Shown here piece after piece: positions 41,955-50,450 of a stretch of DNA of 64,000 bases. The stretch spans positions 6,014,001 through 6,078,000 of the forward strand of contig NZ_JAPENX010000001.1 in assembly GCF_026341815.1 (NCBI RefSeq). The letters are read 5' to 3'. Made by a program: the position numbers and the translations under genes. Under the pieces are notes generated by a model. It did not search any database and was not told the DNA's origin. It saw only the letters and a program-made list of their open reading frames with translations. Source of the DNA: Streptomyces sp. NBC_00572. GTDB lineage: Bacteria; Actinomycetota; Actinomycetes; Streptomycetales; Streptomycetaceae. Each line of letters opens with the position of its first letter. The stretch's first letter is position 1.

Positions 41955-42433
41955 CAGCGGGCCCGGGGGGTGGCGGCACCTTCGAGGCGGCCACGGGGGA
42001 CGGCCCGCCGGTGCCTCCGGCGGACGTCGAGCAGCGGTCGAGGGAGGTCCGGGCCGCCCTCGACGGGCTGCTCCAGATCAGACGGCTGACCCACCACCAG
42101 GGCGGGCGTGACCCGAAGTCCGTGCCCGCCGACTGGGAGCTCCGGCAGCCGGTCCGCGCGGTGGCGCTCGCCCTGGAGTCCAGTGGGCTCGCACCCTCGT
42201 CGGTGGACGCCGCCGGAGCGCGGATCGCCACCGGATACCGCGTCCGGGCGGGGGACCGGCCGGAGACGGCCGTGGTGGAGTGGCTGGGCCCGGCGGGCTC
42301 GGGCGCCGCCCGGGAGGAGACGACGGCCCTCGGCGCGTGCGTACCGGCCCTGGCACGGCTCGGCTGGGAGGCCCTGCTCTACAAGGGGCCGCGTGGGCGC
42401 CGCTTCCTGGAGGTGGAGCCCATGGCGGGCTGA
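41951..42433 (+). CDS. Hypothetical protein coupled to the WGR gene
   Basis: 160-aa soluble protein of unknown function. GTG start overlaps the WGR gene stop (GTGA), so it is co-translated and likely works with it. Glycine-rich first 20 residues, then an alpha/beta-looking body (DVEQRSREVRAALDGLLQIR, PVRAVALALESSGL, LGWEALLYKGPRGRRFLEVE). No recognisable motif. Confidence 0.7.
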   Translation: MTAGPGGGGTFEAATGDGPPVPPADVEQRSREVRAALDGLLQIRRLTHHQGGRDPKSVPADWELRQPVRAVALALESSGLAPSSVDAAGARIATGYRVRAGDRPETAVVEWLGPAGSGAAREETTALGACVPALARLGWEALLYKGPRGRRFLEVEPMAG

Positions 42434-42496
42434 GCGCGGGGGAAGGGGCGGCGAGCGCGGACCCGGGAAGGGTCGGGGGCGAACCCCCGGCGGGGC

Positions 42497-42919
42497 TCAG
42501 GCGATCGAGGCGGAGACGATCGCCGAGACCGCGATGTTGCAGGAGGCGGTCACCCAGACCGCCGGGTGCGGCTCGGGGTCGACCAGGGTGGCGCCGAGCT
42601 TGCCCGGCGTGACCAGGTCCACGACGAGGAAGGCCACGGCCATCATCACCAGGCCGAGCAGTCCGAACGCGGCCGTGGAGACGAGTCCCTTGCCGAAGTT
42701 CTCGTACGTCGTCCAGATCGAGGTGAAGACGATGCCGCCGATGCCGAGGAGGGCCGAGCTCAGCAGGATCGAGGCATTGCGGTTGCGGTCCTCCCAGATC
42801 TGCCGCCGGAGCTTCCCGGGCGTCAGTAGATCCACGAGGACTATGCCGAGGATCAGCAGGACCACGCCGAGGGCGCCGTAGGCGCCGGCCCGGCCGAGGC
42901 CGTTGACGATGTCGCTCAT
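42497..42919 (-). CDS. DUF350 membrane protein
   Basis: 140-aa integral membrane protein of the DUF350 family: four hydrophobic helices arranged as two similar halves, each containing a DLxTPGKL loop (VDLLTPGKLRRQ and VDLVTPGKLGAT). Function unknown; relatives occur near stress and glutathionylspermidine-like genes. Confidence 0.85.
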   Translation of the reverse strand: MSDIVNGLGRAGAYGALGVVLLILGIVLVDLLTPGKLRRQIWEDRNRNASILLSSALLGIGGIVFTSIWTTYENFGKGLVSTAAFGLLGLVMMAVAFLVVDLVTPGKLGATLVDPEPHPAVWVTASCNIAVSAIVSASIA

Positions 42920-43063
42920 GGTGTGCCGGTCTCCGGGAAGTCACGATCACGGGGGATCGGTGGTCAAGGACCGGCAAAATGTAGCGCACGCGTCAACAGC
43001 GCTCGCCGCCCGCCCGGGAATCGGGCGGACGGCGAGGGGACGGGCGGGGGAGCGCGGACGCCG

Positions 43064-43666
43064 TCAGGCGCCCGGCGGCAGCGACTTGGCGCGTGAGCGC
43101 ACCTGGAAGGCCGTCACGATTTCGACCGCGCCGACGACGAGGAGCCAGATGCCGCCCAGGACCATCAGCACCGCCGCCGACTCCAGCGGGGAGACGATGA
43201 GGACCACACCGGCGAGCGCGTTGACGATGCCGAGGAAGATGTGCCAGCCGCGCGCCGGCATCGCAGTGTCGGAGGCCGCCGCGATGGTCTCGGTGATCCC
43301 GCGGAAGAGCCAGCCGATCCCGATCCAGAGCGCGAGCAGCAGAATCGACTGCGTCGCGCCGCGGAAGCAGAGCAGGCCGAGCAGGATCGAGACGGCGCCG
43401 CTGATGAATGCCATGACACGGTGCGCGGTCGTGGTGTGCGTGCCGAAGGCTGCGACCAGCTGCAGCACACCGCTGAACAACAGGAAGAGGCCGAAGAGCA
43501 GGCCGGCCACGAACAGCGAGGCGTCCGGCCAGACCAGCACGATGACGCCGAGGGCCAGCGACGCGATTCCGGCTACGAGGAGCGCCTGCCAGGCGGCGCC
43601 CGCGAGCGCGCTCAGCGGGCCGGGCGGTATGTCCTGGTGCCTCGGGCCGTCTTGAGTCTGTGCCAT
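43064..43666 (-). CDS. HdeD-family (DUF308) membrane protein
   Basis: 200-aa protein with six predicted membrane helices in the repeated DUF308/HdeD pattern (ALGVIVLVWPDASLFVAGLLFGLFLLFSGV, IGWLFRGITETIAA, VLGGIWLLVVGAVEIVTAF). HdeD is an acid-stress membrane protein in E. coli; the role in actinomycetes is not established. Confidence 0.88.
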   Translation of the reverse strand: MAQTQDGPRHQDIPPGPLSALAGAAWQALLVAGIASLALGVIVLVWPDASLFVAGLLFGLFLLFSGVLQLVAAFGTHTTTAHRVMAFISGAVSILLGLLCFRGATQSILLLALWIGIGWLFRGITETIAAASDTAMPARGWHIFLGIVNALAGVVLIVSPLESAAVLMVLGGIWLLVVGAVEIVTAFQVRSRAKSLPPGA

Positions 43667-43714
43667 GGACGGTTCCCGTCCTTCCGTGGAGGGGGTGGGC
43701 GGAGTTGGGGCCGG

Positions 43715-45091
43715 TCAGAGCCGGCTGGCGTAGGCGCTGAGGAAGAGCGCCTCGGCCAGCGCCATCTGCTCGATCTCGGACGGGTCGACGCTCTCGTTGG
43801 GCGCGTGGATGAGACAGCCGGGTTCCTCGACGCCGATCAGGGCGATCTCGGCGGTGGGGAAGTGGTCGGCGAGCACGTTGCAGAGCGGGATCGAACCGCC
43901 CTGTCCCGACTGGACCATGTCCTTTCTGTACGCCTCGCGGAGCGCCGCCGCGAGCGCCCGGTAGGCGGGGCCGTCGGTGCGCGCCCGGAAGGGCTGGCCG
44001 GAGCTCTCCGGCTCCACCTCCACCCGGGCGCCCCACGGTGCCGTGCCGACGAGGTGGTCGGTGAGGGCGCGCAGGGCGTCCTCGGCGTCGATCCCGGGCG
44101 GGATCCGCAGGCTGACCCTGGCGCGTACCTTCGCCTGCACGGCGGCCGAGGAGCCCACCACCGGCGGGCAGTCGATGCCGAGCACGGTGACGGCGGGCCG
44201 CGCCCACAGCTCGTCGGCGACGGTGCCCGTCCCGACGAGGGACACCCCGTCGAGGACGCCCACATCGGCGCGGAACTGTTCGGCCGGGTAGTCCACGCCG
44301 TCCCAGACGCCGTCGCCGGGCAGCCCCTTGATCGCGGTGTTGCCGTGTTCGTCGCGGAGGCCGTCGAGGATCCGGACGAGCGCGGCCATGGCGTCGGGCG
44401 CGGGGCCGCCGAACATGCCGGAGTGCATCGCCCCCTTCAGTGTGGAGACGGTGACGACGACGTTGGTGAGCCCGCGCAGCGAGGTGGTCGTGGTGGGCAG
44501 GCCGCGCGCGAAGTTTCCGGTGTCGCAGATCAACAGGGTGTCGGCGGCGAAGAGTTCGGGCTGCAGGGGGACGAGCTGCTCCAGACCGCCCGTGCCCTGT
44601 TCCTCCGAACCCTCCGCCACGAACTTGACGTTCACCGGGAAGCCCCGGCCGTCCGGACCGCCGAGCGCGCGCAGCGCCGTGAGGTGCATGGCGATGTTGC
44701 CCTTGCAGTCGGCCGAGCCGCGCCCGAACCAGCGCCCGTCGCGCTCGGTGAGCTCGAAGGGAGGCGTCTCCCAGGCGGCGTCGTCGAGCGGTGGCTGTAC
44801 GTCGTAGTGGCAGTAGAGGAGCACGGTGGGCGCCCCCTCGGGGCCCGGCGCGTGTCCGACGACCGCGTCCGTGCCGTCCGGGGTCGTCACCCGGCGCATG
44901 TCGTGGAGTCCCGCCTCTGTGAAGGCCCGTACGAGGAAGTCGGCGGCCTTCGCGCATTCCTCGGGCGGGAACTGCCGCGGGTCGGCGACGGAGCGCATCG
45001 CCACGAGCGCGGCGAGGTCCTCCTTCGCCCGGGGCATCAGCGCCCGGACCTTCTTCCGCAGGGCTGCGGTCTCGGTGGACTCGGCGGTCAT
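43715..45091 (-). CDS. M20-family metallopeptidase/dipeptidase
   Basis: 458-aa di-zinc peptidase of the M20/CNDP type. First metal ligand in YCHYDVQPPLD, second in GRGSADCKGN, catalytic Glu pair in AEGSEEQGTGG, then CDTGNF and a late His in CLIHAPNESVD. The dimerisation/lid domain lies around residues 205-325. Cytoplasmic. Cleaves dipeptides or related amides; specificity not predictable. Confidence 0.93.
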   Translation of the reverse strand: MTAESTETAALRKKVRALMPRAKEDLAALVAMRSVADPRQFPPEECAKAADFLVRAFTEAGLHDMRRVTTPDGTDAVVGHAPGPEGAPTVLLYCHYDVQPPLDDAAWETPPFELTERDGRWFGRGSADCKGNIAMHLTALRALGGPDGRGFPVNVKFVAEGSEEQGTGGLEQLVPLQPELFAADTLLICDTGNFARGLPTTTTSLRGLTNVVVTVSTLKGAMHSGMFGGPAPDAMAALVRILDGLRDEHGNTAIKGLPGDGVWDGVDYPAEQFRADVGVLDGVSLVGTGTVADELWARPAVTVLGIDCPPVVGSSAAVQAKVRARVSLRIPPGIDAEDALRALTDHLVGTAPWGARVEVEPESSGQPFRARTDGPAYRALAAALREAYRKDMVQSGQGGSIPLCNVLADHFPTAEIALIGVEEPGCLIHAPNESVDPSEIEQMALAEALFLSAYASRL

Positions 45092-45316
45092 GCGTACCCA
45101 CTTCCCTAGGGCCGCGGCGGGGGCGCGGCGTGCGAGACCCCGGACGGCGAAAGCCCTCCCACCAAAGCATCAGTGGACAAGTGCCGCAAATGTGACTCGT
45201 ACGGAGTATTCGCCCGGGGTCCCGGGCGGCGCGGACCGGGGAGGGCGACGACAGTGGAGGCGTACGTGTTCGCGTACGTGTCCGCCCCCTCAGCCTCCCC
45301 GCACCTGGAGAACCAC

Positions 45317-45865
45317 ATGGGCCACCTCAACCGACGCGACCTCGGGCTCCTCGTGCTGCGGGTCGGCACCGGAGCCGTACTCGCCGCCCACGGCACCCAG
45401 AAGCTCTTCGGCTGGTTCGGCGGCGGGGGCATCGAGGGCACCACCAAGGGGATGGAGGCCATGGGCTTCCACCCGGGCCGGGAGAGCGCCATCGCCGCCG
45501 GTCTCGGCGAGGCGGGCGGCGGTGCGCTGCTCGCCCTGGGCCTCGCCACCCCCGCGGCCGGAGCCGCGGCGGCCGGGGCCATGACCGGTGCCGTCGCCGT
45601 CCACGCCCCGGCCGGATTCTTCGCCCAGGCCGGCGGCTACGAGTACCCGGCGTTCCTCGGCTTCGTCGCCGCGGCCATCGGGGTCACCGGCGCGGGCCGG
45701 TACTCCCTCGACCACGCCACGGACCACGTCCTCGACCGTCCCTGGGTGGTGGCCACCGCCTTCATCGGTACGGCGATCGCCGCCGCGGCCGTGGTCAACC
45801 GGCGCGCCGACGAACAGGCCGCCGGCCGGGCCGCCGCGGAGGAGGCGGAGCCGGAAGCCCCGTGA
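45317..45865 (+). CDS. DoxX-family membrane protein
   Basis: 182-aa protein with four membrane helices of the DoxX/MhqP type: LGLLVLRVGTGAVLAAHGTQKLFGWFGGGG is the family opening. GGAG lies six bases before the chosen ATG; an upstream ATG at 45173 would add 48 non-conserved residues. Alanine-rich charged C-terminus. Function in redox or membrane stress unproven. Confidence 0.85.
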   Translation: MGHLNRRDLGLLVLRVGTGAVLAAHGTQKLFGWFGGGGIEGTTKGMEAMGFHPGRESAIAAGLGEAGGGALLALGLATPAAGAAAAGAMTGAVAVHAPAGFFAQAGGYEYPAFLGFVAAAIGVTGAGRYSLDHATDHVLDRPWVVATAFIGTAIAAAAVVNRRADEQAAGRAAAEEAEPEAP

Positions 45866-45947
45866 GGCCGGACTCCGGCGGGGGTCCGCACGCGTCCGCC
45901 GCGCGGGAGGGTTAGGCTCGCCGCAGAGGAAGGGACGGTCGCCGCGC

Positions 45948-46859
45948 ATGAAGATCGATCTGACGGACACCAACTCCAGCAAGATCAACAAGGCGATCCT
46001 GGAAGGCCGCAGGGCCGTCGGCACACCCGCCGCCGGCGCCGTGCTCACCCTTGTCGTCGTCACCGACGAGGAGAACGCCTACGACGCGGTCAAGGCCGCC
46101 AACGACGCCTCACGGGAACACCCCTCCCGTACCCTCGTGGTCATCAAGCGCCACGGCCGCACGCCCCGCGATCGCCACGAGACCCGGCTCGACGCCGAGG
46201 TGCGCCTCGGCAGCGACGCCGGTTCGGGTGAGACGGTCCTGCTGCGGTTCCACGGCGAACTCGGCGCCCGCGCCGACTCCGTGGTCCTTCCGCTGCTCCT
46301 GCCGGACGCGCCCGTCGTCGTCTGGTGGCCCGTCGACGCCCCCGACGTACCGTCCCGCGACCCGCTGGGCTCACTCGCCCAGCGCCGCATCACCGACATG
46401 TACGCGGTCGAGGACCCGCTCGCGGCCCTGGAGGCCCGGGCCGGCTCCTACGCCCCCGGCGACACGGACCTCGCCTGGACCCGGCTCACGCCCTGGCGCT
46501 CGATGCTGGCCGCCGCACTCGACCAGGCCCCGCTGGCCGTGACCTCCGCGGCCGTCGAGAGCGAGGCGGAGAACCCCAGCGCCGAACTCCTCGCCCGCTG
46601 GTTCGAGGTCAAGCTCGGCGTGCCGGTGGACCGGATCGTCACCGACGGCCCCGTCGTCACCGCCGTCCGCATGGGCACCGCGGACGGCGAGATCCGCATC
46701 GACCGGCCCGAGGGCCCGGTGGCCCGGCTCTCGATCCCCGGCCAGCCCAGCCGGGTCCTCGCCCTGAAGGTGAGGACCACCGCCGAGCTGATCGCCGAGG
46801 AACTGCGCCGCCTCGACCCCGACGAGGCCTACGCGGCAGCCCTGCGCGGCCGGGCCTGA
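45948..46859 (+). CDS. opcA: Glucose-6-phosphate dehydrogenase assembly protein OpcA
   Basis: 303-aa OpcA, a redox-linked activator of glucose-6-phosphate dehydrogenase in cyanobacteria and actinobacteria. Family patterns: RTLVVIKRHGR, PLLLPDAPVVVWWPVDAP, ITDMYAVEDPLAALEARA, DLAWTRLTPWRSMLAAALD. TAGGCT (45913-45918) and GAGGAAGGGA precede the ATG. Unusually, no zwf, pgl or transketolase gene is adjacent, so this is probably a second, stand-alone copy. Confidence 0.9.
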   Translation: MKIDLTDTNSSKINKAILEGRRAVGTPAAGAVLTLVVVTDEENAYDAVKAANDASREHPSRTLVVIKRHGRTPRDRHETRLDAEVRLGSDAGSGETVLLRFHGELGARADSVVLPLLLPDAPVVVWWPVDAPDVPSRDPLGSLAQRRITDMYAVEDPLAALEARAGSYAPGDTDLAWTRLTPWRSMLAAALDQAPLAVTSAAVESEAENPSAELLARWFEVKLGVPVDRIVTDGPVVTAVRMGTADGEIRIDRPEGPVARLSIPGQPSRVLALKVRTTAELIAEELRRLDPDEAYAAALRGRA

Positions 46860-46908
46860 CCCGGGGCCCGGCGAGCCCGCCGCCGCGGGACCCGGAGCGG
46901 CCACCCGC

Positions 46909-47673
46909 TCAGGGCTTCTCGAACTCCATGACGTAGTCGGCCATTTCCCGTACGCGGGGAACGTCCGGGTCCGGGAGCGCGAGGAGCCGCTCCTGGGCCT
47001 CGGCCACCAGGCGGGTGGCATCGCCCGTGACCGGCCAGGCGCCGGTGAAGAGGCCGCCCGACACGGAGCGGGCCATCGCCCGGGGCGACACCCGGAAGGT
47101 CGTGGGCCGTTCGGAGGCCCTGCCCAGGTAGACGAGCCCCCGCGCCTCGGCGATCGGCGCGAGGATCCAGGGCCCGTCCTGGCGGGTCCTGCCCGGGTCG
47201 AGCCGGTCCTCCAACTCGCCCACCACGACCCCGATGTCGTCCGTGGGGCGGGTGCCCCCGGCCGGGATGACCAGATAGCGGCCGCCCGGGCGCAGCACCC
47301 GGGCGACCTCGTCGAAGACCTCGCCGTTGTCGGGTCCGGCGTGCAGCAGCCAGGTCGACACCGCCTGGCTCACCGAACCGGTCCGCACCGGAAGGCGGCA
47401 GGCGTCCGCCACCGCCACCCGCGGACCGAGCCGGTCCAGGGCCCGGGAGAGCATCCCGGGCGAGAGGTCCAGCCCGTACACCACGTGCCCGCGTGCTGCC
47501 AGTTCGGCCGCCACGATGCCCGTGCCCACACCGATGTCGAGCACCGGGCGGGCGGGGTCGAGCAGCGGCGCGAGCTGCTCGGCGAAGCCCGCCGCCCGCG
47601 CCGTGCCCCCGCGCGAGGCGTCGTACCCCGGGGCGATCGCGTCGAACTCCGCGGTACCGGAGGCCGATGTCAT
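46909..47673 (-). CDS. Class I SAM-dependent methyltransferase
   Basis: 254-aa Methyltransf_11/25-type enzyme. SAM-binding motif I VLDIGVGTGIVAAELAARG, motif II acidic YGLDLSPGML, then VAVADACRLPV and EVARVLRPGGRYLVI. Start at MTSASGTAEFDAIAPGYD with GGAG upstream. It follows the minus-strand P450 gene by 41 bases in the same direction, so it is probably in one operon with it and may tailor the same product. Confidence 0.88.
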   Translation of the reverse strand: MTSASGTAEFDAIAPGYDASRGGTARAAGFAEQLAPLLDPARPVLDIGVGTGIVAAELAARGHVVYGLDLSPGMLSRALDRLGPRVAVADACRLPVRTGSVSQAVSTWLLHAGPDNGEVFDEVARVLRPGGRYLVIPAGGTRPTDDIGVVVGELEDRLDPGRTRQDGPWILAPIAEARGLVYLGRASERPTTFRVSPRAMARSVSGGLFTGAWPVTGDATRLVAEAQERLLALPDPDVPRVREMADYVMEFEKP

Positions 47674-47714
47674 CCGTATGTCTCCGTTCGTCTCTCCGCC
47701 GTCGGTACGGTGGT

Positions 47715-48941
47715 TCAGGCCTCGGGCGTGAAAGCCACGGGCAGGGTCGCCATGCCGCGCAGGATGCCCTCGCGCCGGCTCAGATCCGCGTCCGGGTCGG
47801 CGAGCCGCAGGTCGGGGAAGCGGCGCAGCAGGGTGCCGATGGCGATCCTCGCCTCCGCGCGGGCCAGCGGCGCGCCCAGGCAGAAGTGCACACCGTGGCC
47901 GAAAGCGAGCTGTTGCGGAACCTCGCGGCGTGCCACGTCGAGGATGTCGGGACGGTCGTAACGGCCCGGGTCGCGGTTGGCCGCGGCGAGCCCGATGATG
48001 ATCATCTCGCCCGGCGGGACGGTGACCCCGCCGATCTCGTACGCGTCGGTGGTGAAGCGGGCGACGCCCCGGCTCACCGGCCCCTCGTAGCGCAGGAGTT
48101 CCTCGATCGCGCCCGGCAGCAGCGAGGGGTCGTCGCGCAGGGCGGCGAACTGGTCCGGGTGGCGCAGCAGGGCGTGGACGCCGTTGGCGATGAGGCTCGC
48201 CGTCGTCTCGTGTCCGGCGAGCGTGAGCAGGATCGTCATCGCCGTCAGCTCGCGGTCGCTGATCCGCTCCTCCGCCTGCGCGGCACACAGCGCACTCAGC
48301 AGATCGTCCTTGGGGTCCTTCTTGCGCTCGGCGATCAACGGCTCGAAGAACTCGGTGAGTTCGGCGCGCGCCGCGGCTCCCTTGGCCAGCCGCTCCGGGG
48401 TGTTGGGAGGCATGATCAGGCCGACCGCGAGACGGGCGAAGTCCGGCTGTCCCTCGGCCGGGATGCCGATGAGTTCGCTGAGCACGGCCATCGGCAGCGG
48501 CAGGGCGAACTCCGAGACCAGATCGGCGGTTCCGCGTGCCGCGATCGCGTCGAGGAAGGCGTCGGTGTGCGCCTGGACGCGGGGCGCGAGCTGCTCCACC
48601 CGTCGGGCCGTGAAGGCCTTCGAGACGAGGTTGCGCAGCCGGGTGTGGTCCTCGCCGTTGGCGACGAGCATGCTGGCCATCAGGACGTTGGTGCGCTCCT
48701 GATGGGCCATCTCCTCCTCAAGTCCGGTCACCCCTACGGGACTACTGCTGAGCCGGGGGTCGGTGAGGGCGGCCACCGCCTCGTCGTAACCCGTGACCAT
48801 CCAGACTTCAAGGGTGGGATTCAGCCGCACGCGCTGGACGACGCCGTGCTCGCGGATGCGCTCGAAGAGCGGGTAGGGGTTGGGCTGTTGAGCGACGTTT
48901 ACCGGGACATCGTGAACGATTGTCTGCTCTTGACCGGTCAT
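47715..48941 (-). CDS. Cytochrome P450 (1), CYP105/107-like class
   Basis: 408-aa soluble bacterial P450. I-helix LTLAGHETTASLIA with the oxygen-activating Thr; K-helix EELLRYEGPVSRGVARF; heme loop FGHGVHFCLGAPLAR with ligand C354. The substrate region near VANGEDHTRLRNLVSKAFT is typical. GGGGAG precedes the ATG. Divergent from the second P450 gene and upstream of a methyltransferase gene. Substrate unknown; a tailoring role on the pentapeptide product is a hypothesis. Confidence 0.93.
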   Translation of the reverse strand: MTGQEQTIVHDVPVNVAQQPNPYPLFERIREHGVVQRVRLNPTLEVWMVTGYDEAVAALTDPRLSSSPVGVTGLEEEMAHQERTNVLMASMLVANGEDHTRLRNLVSKAFTARRVEQLAPRVQAHTDAFLDAIAARGTADLVSEFALPLPMAVLSELIGIPAEGQPDFARLAVGLIMPPNTPERLAKGAAARAELTEFFEPLIAERKKDPKDDLLSALCAAQAEERISDRELTAMTILLTLAGHETTASLIANGVHALLRHPDQFAALRDDPSLLPGAIEELLRYEGPVSRGVARFTTDAYEIGGVTVPPGEMIIIGLAAANRDPGRYDRPDILDVARREVPQQLAFGHGVHFCLGAPLARAEARIAIGTLLRRFPDLRLADPDADLSRREGILRGMATLPVAFTPEA

Positions 48942-49178
48942 CTTCCGTAACTCCCCGAAGCTTTGTGAAAGATCTCTTGCAAGTAGTCATACCAGCCACC
49001 CAAGTTGCGTGGTAGCGTCACCGGCGCTCGGCTCGAATGATGTACGGCGAAGGACCGGCGAACAGTCGGTGACAAGATCGACGAGGCGCTCCACCCACCG
49101 GTGTCCGGTGCCTCGTAAGGCTCGACTCGGTAGCAGCCAAGGCCTCAACCAGGCCCTATGCGCAGGGGGAGACGTTTC
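48942..49178. promoter_or_regulatory. Divergent P450 promoter region
   Basis: The 237-base gap between the two divergent P450 genes. It holds a small hairpin GGCCT-CAACC-AGGCC (49141-49155) just before the ribosome-binding site of P450 (2), and an 11-codon frame ATGATGTACGGCGAAGG... at 49037 that lacks a ribosome-binding site. No convincing operator or pentapeptide gene seen in this gap. Confidence 0.4.
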
Positions 49179-50369
49179 GTGGAGCAAGCGGCAGCCGTGG
49201 ACCCGATTCTGGATCTGGCCCGTCCGTCGATCCTGCGGAACCCCTACCCCTCGTACGCCCGGATGCGTGAGACCTCACCCGTCTTCTGGCACGAACTGCT
49301 CGGTTCCTGGGTCCTGACCCGACATGCCGACTGCCTCGCCGTGCTCACCGACAGTAACTGTTTCGCCTCCGACTGGCGCCGCGCCGGGGAGGACATTCCC
49401 GCACCGCTCCTCAGCGTGCAGACCCTCGACCCGCCCGAGCACACCGCCATCCGGCACCTGCTGCTCGACGGCTTCCGGGCGCAGGACCGCCAGGCGCTGC
49501 ACGACGGCCTGGAGGGGCAGATCGACGATCTCCTCGCCGAGTTGGCCCGGCGTCCCTCCTTCGACCTCGTCGGGGAGCTCGCGGAACCGGTGGCCCTCCG
49601 CTTCGTGACCGCGTTCCTCGGCGTCCCGGCCCCCGAGCTCGACTGGTTCGTGCCCATGTCCCGTACCGTCGTCGACGGCATGGACGCCGGGCTCTGGCCC
49701 GAGAAGCACGAGCCGGCCGTAGCGGCCCGCGCCCGGCTCGCCGAGTACGCGGGCGGGTGGCTCGCCGACCCGCCCAAGGAAGGCCTCATCGCCTACGTCG
49801 CCGAGCACGCGGCGGACAGCGGCGTGGCAGAAACGGTTCTGCGCAACAGTCTGCGCGCCGTCCTCCACGCGGGCTACGAATCGGCCTCCCGGCTGCTCGG
49901 CAATGCGGCGGCCGCCCTTCTCACCACCCCCGGAGCGCTCGGCGCGTTCCGGGCGACCCCGGCCACGGCCGTGGACGAACTCATCCGGTACGACGCACCG
50001 GTCCAGGCGGACGCCCGGGTCTGCGTCACCGACACCGAACTGGGTGGCGTCACGATGAAGGCGGGTGATCCGGTCACGCTCTTCCTGGGCGCGGCCAACC
50101 ACGACCCGCTCCGTTTCGACCACCCCACAGAGCTGCGACTCGACCGCGCCCCGAACCCGCACCTCGGGTTCGGCCGCGGGGCCCATGCCTGTCTGGGCGC
50201 GTCCATGGCGATCCGGCTCACCGGATCGGTCCTCGGATCCCTGGCCAGGGACTATCCCGACGCACGGGCAGTCGCGGAACCCGACCACCGGCGCAATCTG
50301 ACCCTTCGCGGTCTCGACCGCTTCGAGGTCACACTGCGTCCACACACGGGGGAGGAGGTACGACCATGA
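49179..50369 (+). CDS. Cytochrome P450 (2), candidate RiPP cross-linking enzyme
   Basis: 396-aa P450. GTG 49179 is chosen for its GGGGGAG ribosome-binding site; ATG 49158 upstream has none. Heme loop FGRGAHACLGAS with ligand C338; K-helix DELIRYDAPVQADARV. The I-helix reads HAGYESASRLLG: the usual acid-Thr pair is E234-Ser235 here, a departure from most tailoring P450s. Its last codons contain a perfect ribosome-binding site (GGAGGAGG) for an overlapping pentapeptide gene (ATGA). By that context I predict it forms an aromatic side-chain cross-link in the peptide, as biarylitide P450s do. Confidence 0.9.
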   Translation: MEQAAAVDPILDLARPSILRNPYPSYARMRETSPVFWHELLGSWVLTRHADCLAVLTDSNCFASDWRRAGEDIPAPLLSVQTLDPPEHTAIRHLLLDGFRAQDRQALHDGLEGQIDDLLAELARRPSFDLVGELAEPVALRFVTAFLGVPAPELDWFVPMSRTVVDGMDAGLWPEKHEPAVAARARLAEYAGGWLADPPKEGLIAYVAEHAADSGVAETVLRNSLRAVLHAGYESASRLLGNAAAALLTTPGALGAFRATPATAVDELIRYDAPVQADARVCVTDTELGGVTMKAGDPVTLFLGAANHDPLRFDHPTELRLDRAPNPHLGFGRGAHACLGASMAIRLTGSVLGSLARDYPDARAVAEPDHRRNLTLRGLDRFEVTLRPHTGEEVRP

Positions 50370-50383
50370 AGTACTGGCACTGA
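50366..50383 (+). CDS. Biarylitide-type pentapeptide precursor MKYWH
   Basis: Eighteen-base gene: ATG AAG TAC TGG CAC TGA. It overlaps the P450 stop (ATGA) and is preceded by GGAGGAGG ending seven bases before the ATG; that purine run is part of the P450 coding end. MKYWH fits the M-x-Y-x-H pattern of biarylitide precursors (bytA of Planomonospora encodes MRYYH, also 18 bp, beside the P450 gene bytO), whose P450 links the Tyr and His side chains before the first residues are trimmed. The expected product core is a Tyr-Trp-His tripeptide with a Tyr-His or Trp-involving cross-link. A hairpin terminator follows 70 bases later. Confidence 0.85.
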   Translation: MKYWH

Positions 50384-50450
50384 AACCAGTGAGCGTGCGG
50401 CCCGTCCTGGAGGCGGGCACCACGCCCGTGCACGACACCCGTGCACCCCG

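Noticed and set aside
43715..45091. Peptidase that trims the MKYWH product
   Set aside because: The M20 dipeptidase gene is over 5 kb from the pentapeptide gene with unrelated genes between and is a common housekeeping type. No positive link.
47674..47714. A pentapeptide gene beside P450 (1)
   Set aside because: I read the gap after this P450 and the region before it on its coding strand and found no M-x-Y/W-x-H frame with a ribosome-binding site.
49037..49072. Eleven-codon frame MMYGEGPANSR in the divergent P450 region as another peptide precursor
   Set aside because: No ribosome-binding site and no match to the M-x-Y-x-H or other P450-linked patterns.
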